From positions 4,741,001 through 4,805,000 of the forward strand of contig NZ_CP150207.1 of the NCBI RefSeq assembly GCF_037969765.1: a stretch of 64,000 nucleotides of DNA, read 5' to 3'. A program made the position numbers and the translations under genes. Below, in pieces: positions 26,796 to 34,921 of the stretch; the first letter of the stretch is position 1, and each line of letters begins with the position of its first letter. A model generated the notes under the pieces. That model was not told the DNA's origin and did no database searches. It was given only the letters and a program-made list of their open reading frames with translations. This stretch comes from Paenibacillus sp. FSL W8-0186 (lineage in GTDB: Bacteria; Bacillota; Bacilli; Paenibacillales; Paenibacillaceae).

Positions 26796-27479
26796 ATGAG
26801 TCACTTGAAAGGCATAAAAATTCTGCTCGTCGATGACGAGCCCCACATCGTTCAGTTTCTGGAGCTCGGACTCATCAACGAAGGTTATGAGGTGCAGAGC
26901 GCGCACGACGGACTAAGCGCGGTGAATCTGGCCGCAGAATTCCAGCCGCATATCGTTGTTCTGGACGTGATGATGCCGGGCATGGACGGTTGGGAGGTCT
27001 GCCGAATGCTGAGAAAAAGCGGCCTGCACGCCTCCATTATTATGCTGACGGCAAAAGATGAAGTTGAAGACCGGGTAAAGGGACTGACGATCGGGGCCGA
27101 CGATTACGTCATCAAGCCGTTCAGCTTCGAGGAGCTGCTGGCCCGCATCGCCGCCCGTTTGCGCAACCAATTCCCTGCGCTGATCGGCGAAGTGGCGATC
27201 GGCCCGTTCCGCGTCAATGACAAGAAGAAAGAAATCCTTTACCATGATCAGGTACTCGAGCTCTCTCCCACGGAGTACGAGCTGCTTAAATATCTCGTCA
27301 TCAACCACGGCATCGTGCTGAGCAAGACGACCATTCTGGACAAAGTATGGGGCTATGACTTCGGCGGCGAAGAAAATATCGTCGAGGTGTACATCAGGTC
27401 GCTGCGCGATAAATTGCAGGATAAAGAGCATCGTCTCATCCGGACGCTGCGCGGAGCCGGGTACAGGGTCGATATATGA
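26796..27479 (+). CDS. OmpR/PhoB-family response regulator
   Basis: DNA-binding regulator of 227 residues. The receiver domain has the acidic pair D13/D14 (LLVDDEPH), the phosphoacceptor D57 (VVLDVMMPG) and the conserved Lys in YVIKPFSF. The C-terminal winged helix covers about residues 130-225, with LSPTEYELLKYLVIN and IRTLRGAGYRVD. AAGAGGAGG precedes the ATG. Its stop overlaps the start of the kinase gene by 4 bp (ATGA), so the pair is translationally coupled. Confidence 0.95.
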   Translation: MSHLKGIKILLVDDEPHIVQFLELGLINEGYEVQSAHDGLSAVNLAAEFQPHIVVLDVMMPGMDGWEVCRMLRKSGLHASIIMLTAKDEVEDRVKGLTIGADDYVIKPFSFEELLARIAARLRNQFPALIGEVAIGPFRVNDKKKEILYHDQVLELSPTEYELLKYLVINHGIVLSKTTILDKVWGYDFGGEENIVEVYIRSLRDKLQDKEHRLIRTLRGAGYRVDI

Positions 27480-29053
27480 GCAGGCTGAAGCTTATTCAGA
27501 GCCGCATCCGAAACGCGGCAGCCCCTCGCTCTCTCCGGATCCAGCTGCTGTCCCGTTCTTTGCTCGTGCTCGCGGCGCTGCTTTTGCTGATCGGCGCGCT
27601 GCAGTACGTTATTATGAAGGATTTCCTGTACAAGAACCAGGCGGAAACGTTGCTCCAAATGCGGGGACTGCCGAAGGAGCTCTTCGGCATCCCCGGCGCC
27701 GGTCCCGAGCGCTTGAACATTCGCGTGCAGGGGTTCAGCGGGGAAGCAGCCCCTGCAGTTCCCGCCGACCCTGCGGCCTCGACCGTGGAGAAGAACAGCT
27801 CGGACAATTCCGGCGATCGGCCGCTGCTGTTCCTGCCTGACATGTCGATCGCCTATATTTCAGAGAGCGGCATGTTCACAGACCTGACTGGTGCTGCGGG
27901 TATGGTCTCGCCGCGGTTGTCTGCCGAGAAATACGCCGCTCTCCTGGAGCAATTCGAGCATAGGGTGCACGGCGGCTATGAGGTTGTTCAGGATGAGACC
28001 GGACGGGAACAGCTCGTCGTCTTCCGGCCCGCAGGAGGGCCCGGTGCACAATACGGTCTGATCCAGATCGGCAAGGACACCGCACCGCTGCAGAGTATCG
28101 TCCTGCGCCAGCTGCTGACGTTCGCCGGCCTGTCGGCGGTTGCCCTGGCCTGCGGTCTGATGCTCTACCTGCCATTGCTGCGCCGGACGCTGCATCCGCT
28201 GAACCGCATGGTTCGCACCGTCGAGGAGATCAATGCCGGCAACCTGAGCATCCGCTTCCCTTCCAGGCAGGGACAGACGGAGATCGACGCCCTCGCCCAG
28301 TCGTTTAACGGAATGCTGGAGCGGCTCGAAATCTCCTTTGAAGGCGAGCGGGAAGCGAAGGAGCAAATGCGCCGCTTCATCGCGGATGCTTCGCATGAGC
28401 TGCGGACGCCGCTCACCTCCATCCACGGCTTTCTGGAGGTGCTTCTGCGCGGCGCGGCGGCAAATCCGGAGCAATTGCAGGCCTCCTTGAAGAGCATGCT
28501 TGGCGAATCGACGCGCATGAAGAAGCTGGTTGAGGATCTGCTGCTGCTCGCCAAGCTGGACCGCCAGCCCGAGCTGGAGCTGCGGGAGACGCGGCTGGAT
28601 TCCCTCGTTTCGGAGATGGAGCCCCATTTGCGAATGCTCGCCAAGGAGCGGACGGCCCGCTTCGTCCTGACTGGAGGAGTTACGGGGATGTATGACGATA
28701 ACGCGATCAAACAGGTCATCCTCAACCTGTTCAGCAATGCGGTGCAGCATACCGATCCTGGGCAGGGCCTGATTACCGTCACGCTGACCGCTACGCCGAA
28801 GGAAGCCGTGCTGTCCATTCGCGACAACGGCTGCGGCATCCCGCCCGAGCACCTTCCGCACGTATTCGACCGCTTCTACCGCAGCGATGCTTCGCGGACG
28901 CGAAGCCAAGGAGGTGCTGGCCTTGGCCTCTCTATCAGCCAGTCGATTGTAGAAGCGCATAGCGGCGAAATTCGCGTTATGAGCCAGCCCGGAGCAGGCA
29001 CCGCATTCGAGGTAAGATTGCCGTTGAATGCGAGGCGGGAGCTGCGTAGTTAA
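27476..29053 (+). CDS. HAMP-containing sensor histidine kinase
   Basis: Membrane sensor of 525 residues. There is a helix at about residues 25-48, an outside domain of some 155 residues including a Pro/Ala-rich stretch (EAAPAVPADPAAST), a second helix near 208-230, then a HAMP linker (HPLNRMVRTVEEINAGNLSI). The phosphoacceptor His is in DASHELRTPLTSIHGF, and the ATPase domain has LFSNAVQHT (N box), DNGCGIP and GAGLGLSI. It forms a two-component system with the preceding regulator. The stimulus and target genes are unknown; no transporter adjoins. Confidence 0.95.
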   Translation: MSRLKLIQSRIRNAAAPRSLRIQLLSRSLLVLAALLLLIGALQYVIMKDFLYKNQAETLLQMRGLPKELFGIPGAGPERLNIRVQGFSGEAAPAVPADPAASTVEKNSSDNSGDRPLLFLPDMSIAYISESGMFTDLTGAAGMVSPRLSAEKYAALLEQFEHRVHGGYEVVQDETGREQLVVFRPAGGPGAQYGLIQIGKDTAPLQSIVLRQLLTFAGLSAVALACGLMLYLPLLRRTLHPLNRMVRTVEEINAGNLSIRFPSRQGQTEIDALAQSFNGMLERLEISFEGEREAKEQMRRFIADASHELRTPLTSIHGFLEVLLRGAAANPEQLQASLKSMLGESTRMKKLVEDLLLLAKLDRQPELELRETRLDSLVSEMEPHLRMLAKERTARFVLTGGVTGMYDDNAIKQVILNLFSNAVQHTDPGQGLITVTLTATPKEAVLSIRDNGCGIPPEHLPHVFDRFYRSDASRTRSQGGAGLGLSISQSIVEAHSGEIRVMSQPGAGTAFEVRLPLNARRELRS

Positions 29054-29066
29054 GCCGAACCCGGCA

Positions 29067-29107
29067 CAAGGCCCGGGCAGCACTCATGGAGTGTCTGTCG
29101 GGCCTTG
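29067..29107. terminator. Hairpin between the kinase and hflX
   Basis: CAAGGCCC...GGGCCTTG with an inner stem CAGCACTC/GAGTGTCTG. It lies in the 70 bp between convergent genes. T-runs are short, so termination strength is uncertain. Confidence 0.55.
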
Positions 29108-29124
29108 TTGATGGGTTTATTTTA

Positions 29125-30396
29125 CTAGCTATCCGCTTCAATCACATACTGTTTGAATTTATTGTAATCGCTCAACCTGCATTCCATCGTCAGCTTGGTG
29201 CCTTCAGCCTCATAGCTGGTGGATTCAATATTGGCATTCTCATTGAAATAGGATACGAGCGCACCCTGATCATAAGGGATCAGCATCTCACAGCGGATAT
29301 AATCCTTGAAAATCGCCGTCCGGATGGACTGCACCAATTCCTCGATGCCGATTCGCGGCTTCGCGGCCATGTAAATCCGGTCTTCTTCTACTTTCGGTAC
29401 GGGATAATCGGTCAAATCGCTCTTGTTGTACGCATAGATCACCGGAAGATCGGTAATGCCGATATCCTTCAAGGTTTCGTTAGTAATCTTGATTAGCCGC
29501 TCATATTCCGGGTTGCTGAAATCGACGACGTGGATCAGCAAATCGGCCTCCGCCACTTCCTCCAGCGTGGAGCGGAACGCCTTGACCAGATGATGCGGGA
29601 GCTTGCTGACGAAGCCGACCGTATCTGTAAGCAAAAAAGCCTTGTTGTCCGGCAGCGGTATGTTCCGTACCGACGTCTCCAGTGTGGCGAACAGCATATC
29701 CTTCTCAAATACCTGCTTCTCCTGCGCCGGGTTGTACCGTTCCATCAGCGCATTCATAATCGTCGATTTGCCGGCATTGGTATACCCTACCAAAGACACG
29801 ACGGGCAGCTCCTTCTTCTTGCGCTGCTTGCGCTGGGTCTGGCGGTGGGCTACGAGTTCCTCCAGCTCTTTGCTCAGCACCGTGATCTTCTCCTCGATCC
29901 GCCGGCGATCCAGCTCAAGCCGGGTCTCCCCTGCCCCGCGGTTCTTCGTGCCTACACCGCCGCTCTGGCGGCCAAGGGACTCCCTCATCCCGACGAGGCG
30001 CGGCAGCATGTATTTCATGTGAGCGATCTCGACCTGGAGCTGGGCCTCTCTCGTCTTGGCCCGCTGGGCAAAAATATCAAGAATTAGCACCGTCCGGTCG
30101 ATGACCTTGCACTCGAGATCCGCCTCCAAATTGCGGATTTGCGAAGGTGACAGCTCATCGTTGAAGATGACGAGATTCGCCTCCTGCCCCTTAATTAGTC
30201 CGCGGACTTCGCTAATTTTGCCTGTTCCGATGTAGTGGGATTTATTAATCTTGGGCAAATTTTGCGTTAGCGTGCCAGCAACTTCAATGTGGCAGGCCTC
30301 CGTCAAATTCGCCAGCTCTTCCATGGAATATTCGAAGTCCTCCTGATGATCCAGGTTCACTCCTACTAGAATCGCTTTCTGCTGCAATTGTTCCAT
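29125..30396 (-). CDS. hflX: Ribosome-associated GTPase HflX
   Basis: GTPase of 423 residues that binds and splits stalled ribosomes. The N-terminal HflX domain includes YIGTGKISEVRGLI and the Gly-rich region GRQSGGVGTKNRGAGETRLE, followed by a basic coiled region. The G domain has G1 GYTNAGKST, G3 DTVGF and G4 NKSD, and a short C-terminal domain closes the protein. Some HflX homologs, such as Listeria HflXr, give antibiotic tolerance and are controlled by an attenuator. Here too an intrinsic terminator lies between a candidate promoter and the gene. GGAGGAGG lies about ten bases before the ATG at 30396. Confidence 0.96.
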   Translation of the reverse strand: MEQLQQKAILVGVNLDHQEDFEYSMEELANLTEACHIEVAGTLTQNLPKINKSHYIGTGKISEVRGLIKGQEANLVIFNDELSPSQIRNLEADLECKVIDRTVLILDIFAQRAKTREAQLQVEIAHMKYMLPRLVGMRESLGRQSGGVGTKNRGAGETRLELDRRRIEEKITVLSKELEELVAHRQTQRKQRKKKELPVVSLVGYTNAGKSTIMNALMERYNPAQEKQVFEKDMLFATLETSVRNIPLPDNKAFLLTDTVGFVSKLPHHLVKAFRSTLEEVAEADLLIHVVDFSNPEYERLIKITNETLKDIGITDLPVIYAYNKSDLTDYPVPKVEEDRIYMAAKPRIGIEELVQSIRTAIFKDYIRCEMLIPYDQGALVSYFNENANIESTSYEAEGTKLTMECRLSDYNKFKQYVIEADS

Positions 30397-30450
30397 ATAT
30401 GCATGACCTCCTCCGGCATTCGATGCCGAGTTACTGAATTATGATATGAC

Positions 30451-30478
30451 AAAAAAGACACAGGCATCCCCCTGTGTC
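30451..30478 (-). terminator. Intrinsic terminator in the hflX leader (candidate attenuator)
   Basis: On the minus strand GACACAGG-GGGATG-CCTGTGTC is followed by TTTTTT. It points toward hflX and lies about 55 bp before its start, with no other minus-strand gene upstream to terminate. That position makes a conditional terminator likely. Confidence 0.7.
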
Positions 30479-30557
30479 ATGCAAACAAGATTGCCGCGGC
30501 ATCCCGCCTACGGCAAATAGCGCTCACCGTCAGCGGACAGCAAGCAACGATCGGCAT
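30477..30557 (-). CDS. Possible 26-codon leader peptide upstream of hflX
   Basis: Reads MPIVACCPLTVSAICRRRDA and six more residues, then TGA. The stop codon overlaps the first bases of the terminator stem, so a ribosome there would interfere with the hairpin. It contains a run of three Arg. A TATAAT (30563-30568) ends only five bases before the ATG, so translation would have to be leaderless or start from an upstream promoter, and no ribosome binding site is visible. Treat it as a hypothesis. The rest of the 30397-30856 gap shows a GCCCTG-TG-CAGGGC palindrome at 30604-30617 and nothing else recognisable. Confidence 0.3.
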   Translation of the reverse strand: MPIVACCPLTVSAICRRRDAAAILFA

Positions 30558-30856
30558 ATTCTATTATAAAGATTCCCTTTATGATAGCACACCTATCCCG
30601 TTTGCCCTGCACAGGGCAGAGCCTTTGAGCACTATTCAATTAGCCGCGCAAAGTGGTAAAACGGAATTTAATGTAAATCACAGGGAACCCTCCGTTCTTG
30701 TTAAGAAGTATTTTCATATTAACATAATTTGCAAAAGGGCACAATGAAGAGAAAATTGCGGAGCAGCGTCTAAGCCCGACCATTTTGGAATAGTAAAACA
30801 ATATAGCGAAACCATTTGCATTTTAGTTGCGTTTATATTGTGAAGGAGGCTTGCAT

Positions 30857-31282
30857 ATGTCTGATTTCGGTTTTTCACCTATGGGAGGAGACCCTTTTTT
30901 TAATACCATATCCACCCTTTTCCCCATTATTTTCATCATTATATTCGGAATAATCATCGCTGTATTCATCTCAAACGGAGTCAAATACGTTCAAAACAAG
31001 CGCTCGCCCCAAGAATCGGTTTTTGCCACCGTCGTATCCAAGCGCACATACGTAGAGCATCATTCCAGCCATCATGCGGACGATCACATGCACTCCTCTA
31101 CATCGCGGACCCACTATTACATCACCCTGCAATTCGATAACGGAGGCCGTAAAGAGTATCTCGACGTCAAGAACCTGTACGGGCTCGTCGCCGAAGGCGA
31201 TACCGGATATGCTCTTGTGCAGGGCGAATGGATTGTCGCCTTTGAGCGAAGTATGGAGAGAAGCCGGGAGAGAGCTTATTAG
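30857..31282 (+). CDS. DUF2500-family membrane-anchored protein
   Basis: Protein of 141 residues with one N-terminal membrane helix (about residues 20-43, FPIIFIIIFGIIIAVFIS). A soluble domain follows with VFATVVSKRTYVEHH, a His-rich loop (SSHHADDHMHSS) and YYITLQFDNGGRKEYLDV ahead of the GLVAEGDTG motif. This is the DUF2500 pattern, function unknown. The His-rich loop could bind metal, though this is speculative. The start at 30857 has GAAGGAGG eight bases before it; an earlier in-frame codon has no such site. Confidence 0.8.
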   Translation: MSDFGFSPMGGDPFFNTISTLFPIIFIIIFGIIIAVFISNGVKYVQNKRSPQESVFATVVSKRTYVEHHSSHHADDHMHSSTSRTHYYITLQFDNGGRKEYLDVKNLYGLVAEGDTGYALVQGEWIVAFERSMERSRERAY

Positions 31283-31385
31283 GATGACTATAACCGGATT
31301 GCGGGGCTAGCTGCCCCGCCTCCGATGATTTCGGGATCAAAGTGAGCTCAAGCGGATTGCGATCACTAAGGCAGGCTTACGAAAA

Positions 31386-32318
31386 TCAATTGACCGGCAG
31401 CCCCTGAGCCTGGGCATAATTCCCCCAATGCGGCTTCCGGCCGTCGATATCGCGGTAGCCGTACTCGTCGGACAGGCTCCAGCTTGACCATACCCTTCCC
31501 GCTTTGGCAGCAGCCTGAGGATCGGCTGCGAGCGCGGCGATTCCTTGCGCCAGGAAATATGGCGTTTCCGATTCGGCATAATGCGGCTCTTGGGCGATGG
31601 CGTCCTGCCAATTTTCCTCTTCTACGCCGAAATGCTCCAGCATTTGCTCCGACCGCAGAAATCCCGGCGTTACCGCTAATGCAGTCACATGATAGGGGCG
31701 CAGCTCTTCGTTCATGGCGGCTGCCAAGTGGATCGGGGATATTTTGGCCAGGCTGTAATACAGATTGCCGCGATAGTTGTAGCTTATCCCATCTGTAACC
31801 TCAATGATGAGCCCCGACTGCCGTGCAACCATTAACGGCGCTCCATAGTAGCTCGTAATCATATGGCCTTTGACCGCCCGTTCCTGCATAAGCAGCCCCT
31901 TCGCCAAGGAGGACTCCCAGAAGGGAACGCCCCACTCGGTTAAATGCTCGCCGCCCCATAAATCATTCACAAGAATGTCCAACCGCCCCTCCTGCTCTGT
32001 GCGAACCTGCTCAAACAAGGCTTTCACTTCTTCTTCCACCGTATGGTCCGTCCGGACGGGGATTCCTTTGCCTCCGCAAGCCGAAACCAGTTCGGCCGTA
32101 TCCTCGATCGTCTCGGAGCGCTGCAGATCGGATAGATTCCCGCGAACGCTTCGCCCTGTGCAGTATACGGTAGCCCCTGCTGCTCCCAGCGTCACCGCTA
32201 TTGCTCGTCCAGCCCCTCTTGTCGCACCAGCCACGACGGCCACCTTGCCTTGCAAAGAATTTCGGTTTACGCTCGTCATTAAGCTGTCCAGCCTATCCCT
32301 CTCCAGTTTCGTATTCAT
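31386..32318 (-). CDS. SDR-family oxidoreductase
   Basis: NAD(P)-dependent dehydrogenase or reductase of about 310 residues. The cofactor site reads VVAGATRGAGRAIA, a variant of TGxxxGxG in which Ala replaces the first Thr. LVNDLWGG stands where NNAG is usual. The catalytic pair is in YYSLAK (YxxxK). It is longer than a classical SDR, with an insertion before the catalytic Tyr (LMQERAVKGHMITSYYGAPL) and a C-terminal tail ending HWGNYAQAQGLPVN. ATG 32318 and TTG 32324 both lie after GGAGGG; the ATG was chosen. The substrate is unknown. Confidence 0.85.
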   Translation of the reverse strand: MNTKLERDRLDSLMTSVNRNSLQGKVAVVAGATRGAGRAIAVTLGAAGATVYCTGRSVRGNLSDLQRSETIEDTAELVSACGGKGIPVRTDHTVEEEVKALFEQVRTEQEGRLDILVNDLWGGEHLTEWGVPFWESSLAKGLLMQERAVKGHMITSYYGAPLMVARQSGLIIEVTDGISYNYRGNLYYSLAKISPIHLAAAMNEELRPYHVTALAVTPGFLRSEQMLEHFGVEEENWQDAIAQEPHYAESETPYFLAQGIAALAADPQAAAKAGRVWSSWSLSDEYGYRDIDGRKPHWGNYAQAQGLPVN

Positions 32319-32419
32319 GTTCAATCATTCCCTCCCGGTGATTTGTACGGTTTTCTTCTATAGGTTACCCCAGTATATATGACATCTTTTGTCTTATATC
32401 ACGAACGAAGGAAATCTAA

Positions 32420-32468
32420 GCAAAAAAAGACCCTCTGACAGCATGATTTCCATGCCCGCGGGTCTCTC
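32420..32468 (-). terminator. Terminator after the ring-cleaving dioxygenase-like gene
   Basis: On the minus strand GAGACCC...GGGTC stem with an inner CATG/CATG pairing, followed by TTTTTTT. It lies about 45 bp past the stop codon. Confidence 0.8.
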
Positions 32469-32512
32469 TTGGGTCGTGCTAATAATCTATTTATCAGGCT
32501 TATAAGCAACAG

Positions 32513-33487
32513 TTATTGTACGGTTTCCAGCGGCTTCAGATGAGCCTCGATCTGCTCGCGCTTCGCTTCCAGAAAAGGCGGAAGAGCAAGGGATTCGCCT
32601 AAATGCTCGATATCCTCATCTGTGTCAAAGCCCGGGCCATCCGTAGCGATCTCGAACAATATGCCGTTCGGTTCTCTAAAATACAGCGACCGGAAGTAGA
32701 AGCGGTCCACATAACCGGAGCTAGCGATTCTCGCCGCTTTCAGCTGGGTGACCCAGGCGCGCAGCTCCTCCTCATTCTCTACGCGGAAAGCCACGTGATG
32801 CACGCCGCCGCGGCCAAGGCGTTCCTTCGGCAGGTCATTCCGCTCTTCAATATGCACTTCAGCTCCTGTCCCGCCTTCTCCGGTCTCAAATACTTGAATA
32901 TCCGGCTGCCCAGGAACGCTGGACGGGTATTGTCCTTTCTTCCGGAAGCCCATCAATGCGGTCAACACGGAAATCGTTAGCGCGGCATTCGCTACCGTTA
33001 ATTGCACCGGACCCAGGCCCGTAATCCCGTACTCTGCAGGGACGGCGCTTTTTTCCCAAGGTATGCCGCCTTGAACGCCCTCATTGTGCTCGTCGGAAAC
33101 GAGGATCAATCTTTGGCCTTCAAAATCGGTGAAAGCCAGCGTCGCTCTTCCTGCCCGCTCGGTAATGTCTCCATGCTCCACGCCATGCTCGTCCAGCCTT
33201 TTGCTCCAATAAGCCAATGCGGCATCGTTCGGCACTCGCAAGGAGATGGCCGAGATGCTGTCATTCCCGTCCCGGTTGCGGCCTGCCATTGGAATTTCGA
33301 AGAACGTCAGCTCCGTTCCCGGGTTACCCCTCCCATCACCATAGAATAAATGATATACAGAGACATCGTCCTGGTTCACGGTCTTCTTGACTAAACGCAG
33401 TCCCAGCACCTTCGTGTAAAATTCAAAGTTGTGCTGAGCATTCGCGGTAATGGCTGATACGTGGTGAATTCCTTTAAAATGCATCAT
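32513..33487 (-). CDS. VOC-family ring-cleaving dioxygenase-like protein (MhqO type)
   Basis: Protein of 324 residues with two glyoxalase/bleomycin-type (VOC) halves. The first begins FKGIHHVSAITAN. The second carries RGGVHHVAFRV and ILFEIATDGPG, providing His, His and Glu metal ligands. This is the pattern of Bacillus MhqO/MhqA proteins, linked to detoxification of quinones and hydroquinones. It is preceded by GGAGGGATCA, with ATG codons at 33487 and 33484. The MarR-family gene lies 48 bp upstream on the same strand, matching the MhqR regulon layout. A quinone-stress role is inferred. Confidence 0.87.
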   Translation of the reverse strand: MMHFKGIHHVSAITANAQHNFEFYTKVLGLRLVKKTVNQDDVSVYHLFYGDGRGNPGTELTFFEIPMAGRNRDGNDSISAISLRVPNDAALAYWSKRLDEHGVEHGDITERAGRATLAFTDFEGQRLILVSDEHNEGVQGGIPWEKSAVPAEYGITGLGPVQLTVANAALTISVLTALMGFRKKGQYPSSVPGQPDIQVFETGEGGTGAEVHIEERNDLPKERLGRGGVHHVAFRVENEEELRAWVTQLKAARIASSGYVDRFYFRSLYFREPNGILFEIATDGPGFDTDEDIEHLGESLALPPFLEAKREQIEAHLKPLETVQ

Positions 33488-33535
33488 TGATCCCTCCATG
33501 TTTGTAGATTGTGCATCTGAGCATGCTGGTATGAT

Positions 33536-33976
33536 CTATTCTTGTTCCAGCGAAGCGTGCTGAACCTTCCGCAGCAAGGCAATGAGCTGCTTCTTCTCCT
33601 CCAGGTCAAGGCCATCGAAATGCGATGCCTGAAAATGCTCCTGTGCCGGAACAGCCTCGTTATACAGCTTGCGGCCTTGTTCGGTCAAAAACAAAGATTT
33701 CGTCTTCCAGGATTGCTTCCTTTCAATCCACCCCAGCTGTTCCATCTTCGAGAGCAGCTGCGTTATATTCCCTTTGGTAACGAGCAGCCTATCTGCCAGC
33801 TCCTGTTGGGTAAGGCCTTCATGCGAACCGATTTGCACCAGGCAATCAAACTGCGCCGCTGTTAAATCCCAAGCCTTCAAATGCTGGTTCGACGCCCGCA
33901 GACTCTGATTATATATTCGGGATAACCGATACCATATAAGCAGCCCCAGACGTTCCTCCTGACGATCCACATCCAT
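33536..33976 (-). CDS. MarR-family regulator (MhqR-like)
   Basis: Dimeric winged-helix repressor of 146 residues. The core has LTAAQFDCLVQIGSHEGLTQ, then QELADRLLVTKGNITQLLSKM as the recognition region and ERKQSWKTKSLFLTEQG as the wing. No conserved N-terminal Cys is visible, so, as in MhqR, sensing by ligand binding is more likely than thiol oxidation. It precedes the dioxygenase-like gene, and a perfect palindrome at 34077-34098 upstream is its probable operator. Confidence 0.88.
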   Translation of the reverse strand: MDVDRQEERLGLLIWYRLSRIYNQSLRASNQHLKAWDLTAAQFDCLVQIGSHEGLTQQELADRLLVTKGNITQLLSKMEQLGWIERKQSWKTKSLFLTEQGRKLYNEAVPAQEHFQASHFDGLDLEEKKQLIALLRKVQHASLEQE

Positions 33977-34076
33977 TGGCCATCACCTCTTTTCAAAGTA
34001 ACTGTTGTTGTATAGATGAAATAGAATCAAGGTATTGATTGGTGTGTCGGCTACGTTGTTGTTCTCTGTTGCTATT

Positions 34077-34098
34077 ATCAGTTTATATCTAAACTGAT
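34077..34098. promoter_or_regulatory. Probable MarR/MhqR operator
   Basis: ATCAGTTTA-TATC-TAAACTGAT, a perfect inverted repeat with 9-bp arms and a 4-bp centre. It lies about 100 bp upstream of the marR start, in the promoter region of the marR-dioxygenase pair. Confidence 0.7.
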
Positions 34099-34128
34099 GA
34101 GTTGTCAAACCCCTTTCCCTGTACAAAA

Positions 34129-34330
34129 ATCGGAATGTATTTTATACAGCTAGTTATGCTCTTATATAAAAAAAACATGCGCTAAATGCAAAACATGCAG
34201 TTAGTTTGCCAGAATGGAGCGAATTCGCCGAAATAGCCTAAAACTAAATGTAGGTTTTGCAATTAGTTCCCACTAATAAGGCCAAAACCGATGAACTAAC
34301 TGCAGGAAATACATCTAGTTACTTCTCCTG
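34129..34330. repeat. Dispersed intergenic repeat, copy 1
   Basis: About 200 bp containing several CTAACTGCA-spacer-TACATCTAG palindromic modules. Its sequence closely matches the reverse complement of 54536-54748, including the shared stretch TTTGCCAGAATGGAGC and neighbouring bases. No gene is contained. The two copies share order and spacing of modules, so they descend from one element. Confidence 0.8.
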
Positions 34331-34558
34331 ACCATCTGGGAACAGTCATCTCTTATTCCCTTGATCATGATCATGTTAAAAAGTGAACGGAATCTGAATA
34401 AACTAACACCTCAAAACAGCTTAAACTTCATAAGCTTGTGGTCGCCTTTGCGACGGGATTTCCGTCTTTTTTATGAACCTATAACATCCAAAAAATCGGG
34501 GTCCGCAGCGCCCTCAGGAACATTCTATGTATTCTCCCTACACCCATTTTAATAGTTC

Positions 34559-34760
34559 CGCTTATCTAAATGGATTTATAGTAGTTAGTTTTAGCGGCAA
34601 AGAAGAGATAGCAGATTTAAATGGATTTCATGTCCTTAGAAGAAGAAAAATGTCCATTATAGGCCGGATTCTTGATTTTAGGTGCATAATATCCATCTAA
34701 TTCCCTGAAACATACGTTTAGAGAATAATTAGATACATGAATTCCATTTAGTCTGCGGCA
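34559..34760. repeat. Second, more diverged palindromic-module cluster
   Basis: Further modules such as CTAAATGGATTTATAGTAGTTAG and TAGATACATGAATTCCATTTAG, built like those nearby but with different core bases. The 34099-34921 gap contains only these repeats; a 63-codon plus-strand frame at 34361-34552 lacks support. Confidence 0.55.
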
Positions 34761-34921
34761 TGATGTGTGTATGAGCTCAGTGTGCGGAAGCTAGCAAAAT
34801 CGATTCCACCGAATCGGAAAGCCATCTGAGAGAAAAGGGCCCCCCTCAGCCATCGATGATGACTTTGGGCAGCCCCTCCAAACAAATCGTGTATTATTCA
34901 ATTCAAGCTTCTCTCCAGCCT

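Noticed and set aside
27860..29083. 407-codon minus-strand frame opposite the sensor kinase
   Set aside because: Caused by GC-rich codon bias of the kinase gene; the plus frame carries all kinase motifs.
31299..31319. GCGGGG...CCCCGC hairpin after the DUF2500 gene as terminator
   Set aside because: It lacks a T-run on the plus strand, so it cannot be called with confidence.
34361..34552. Plus-strand 63-codon frame between the marR region and the secreted protein
   Set aside because: It overlaps repeat-rich intergenic sequence, lacks a ribosome binding site and has no recognisable features.
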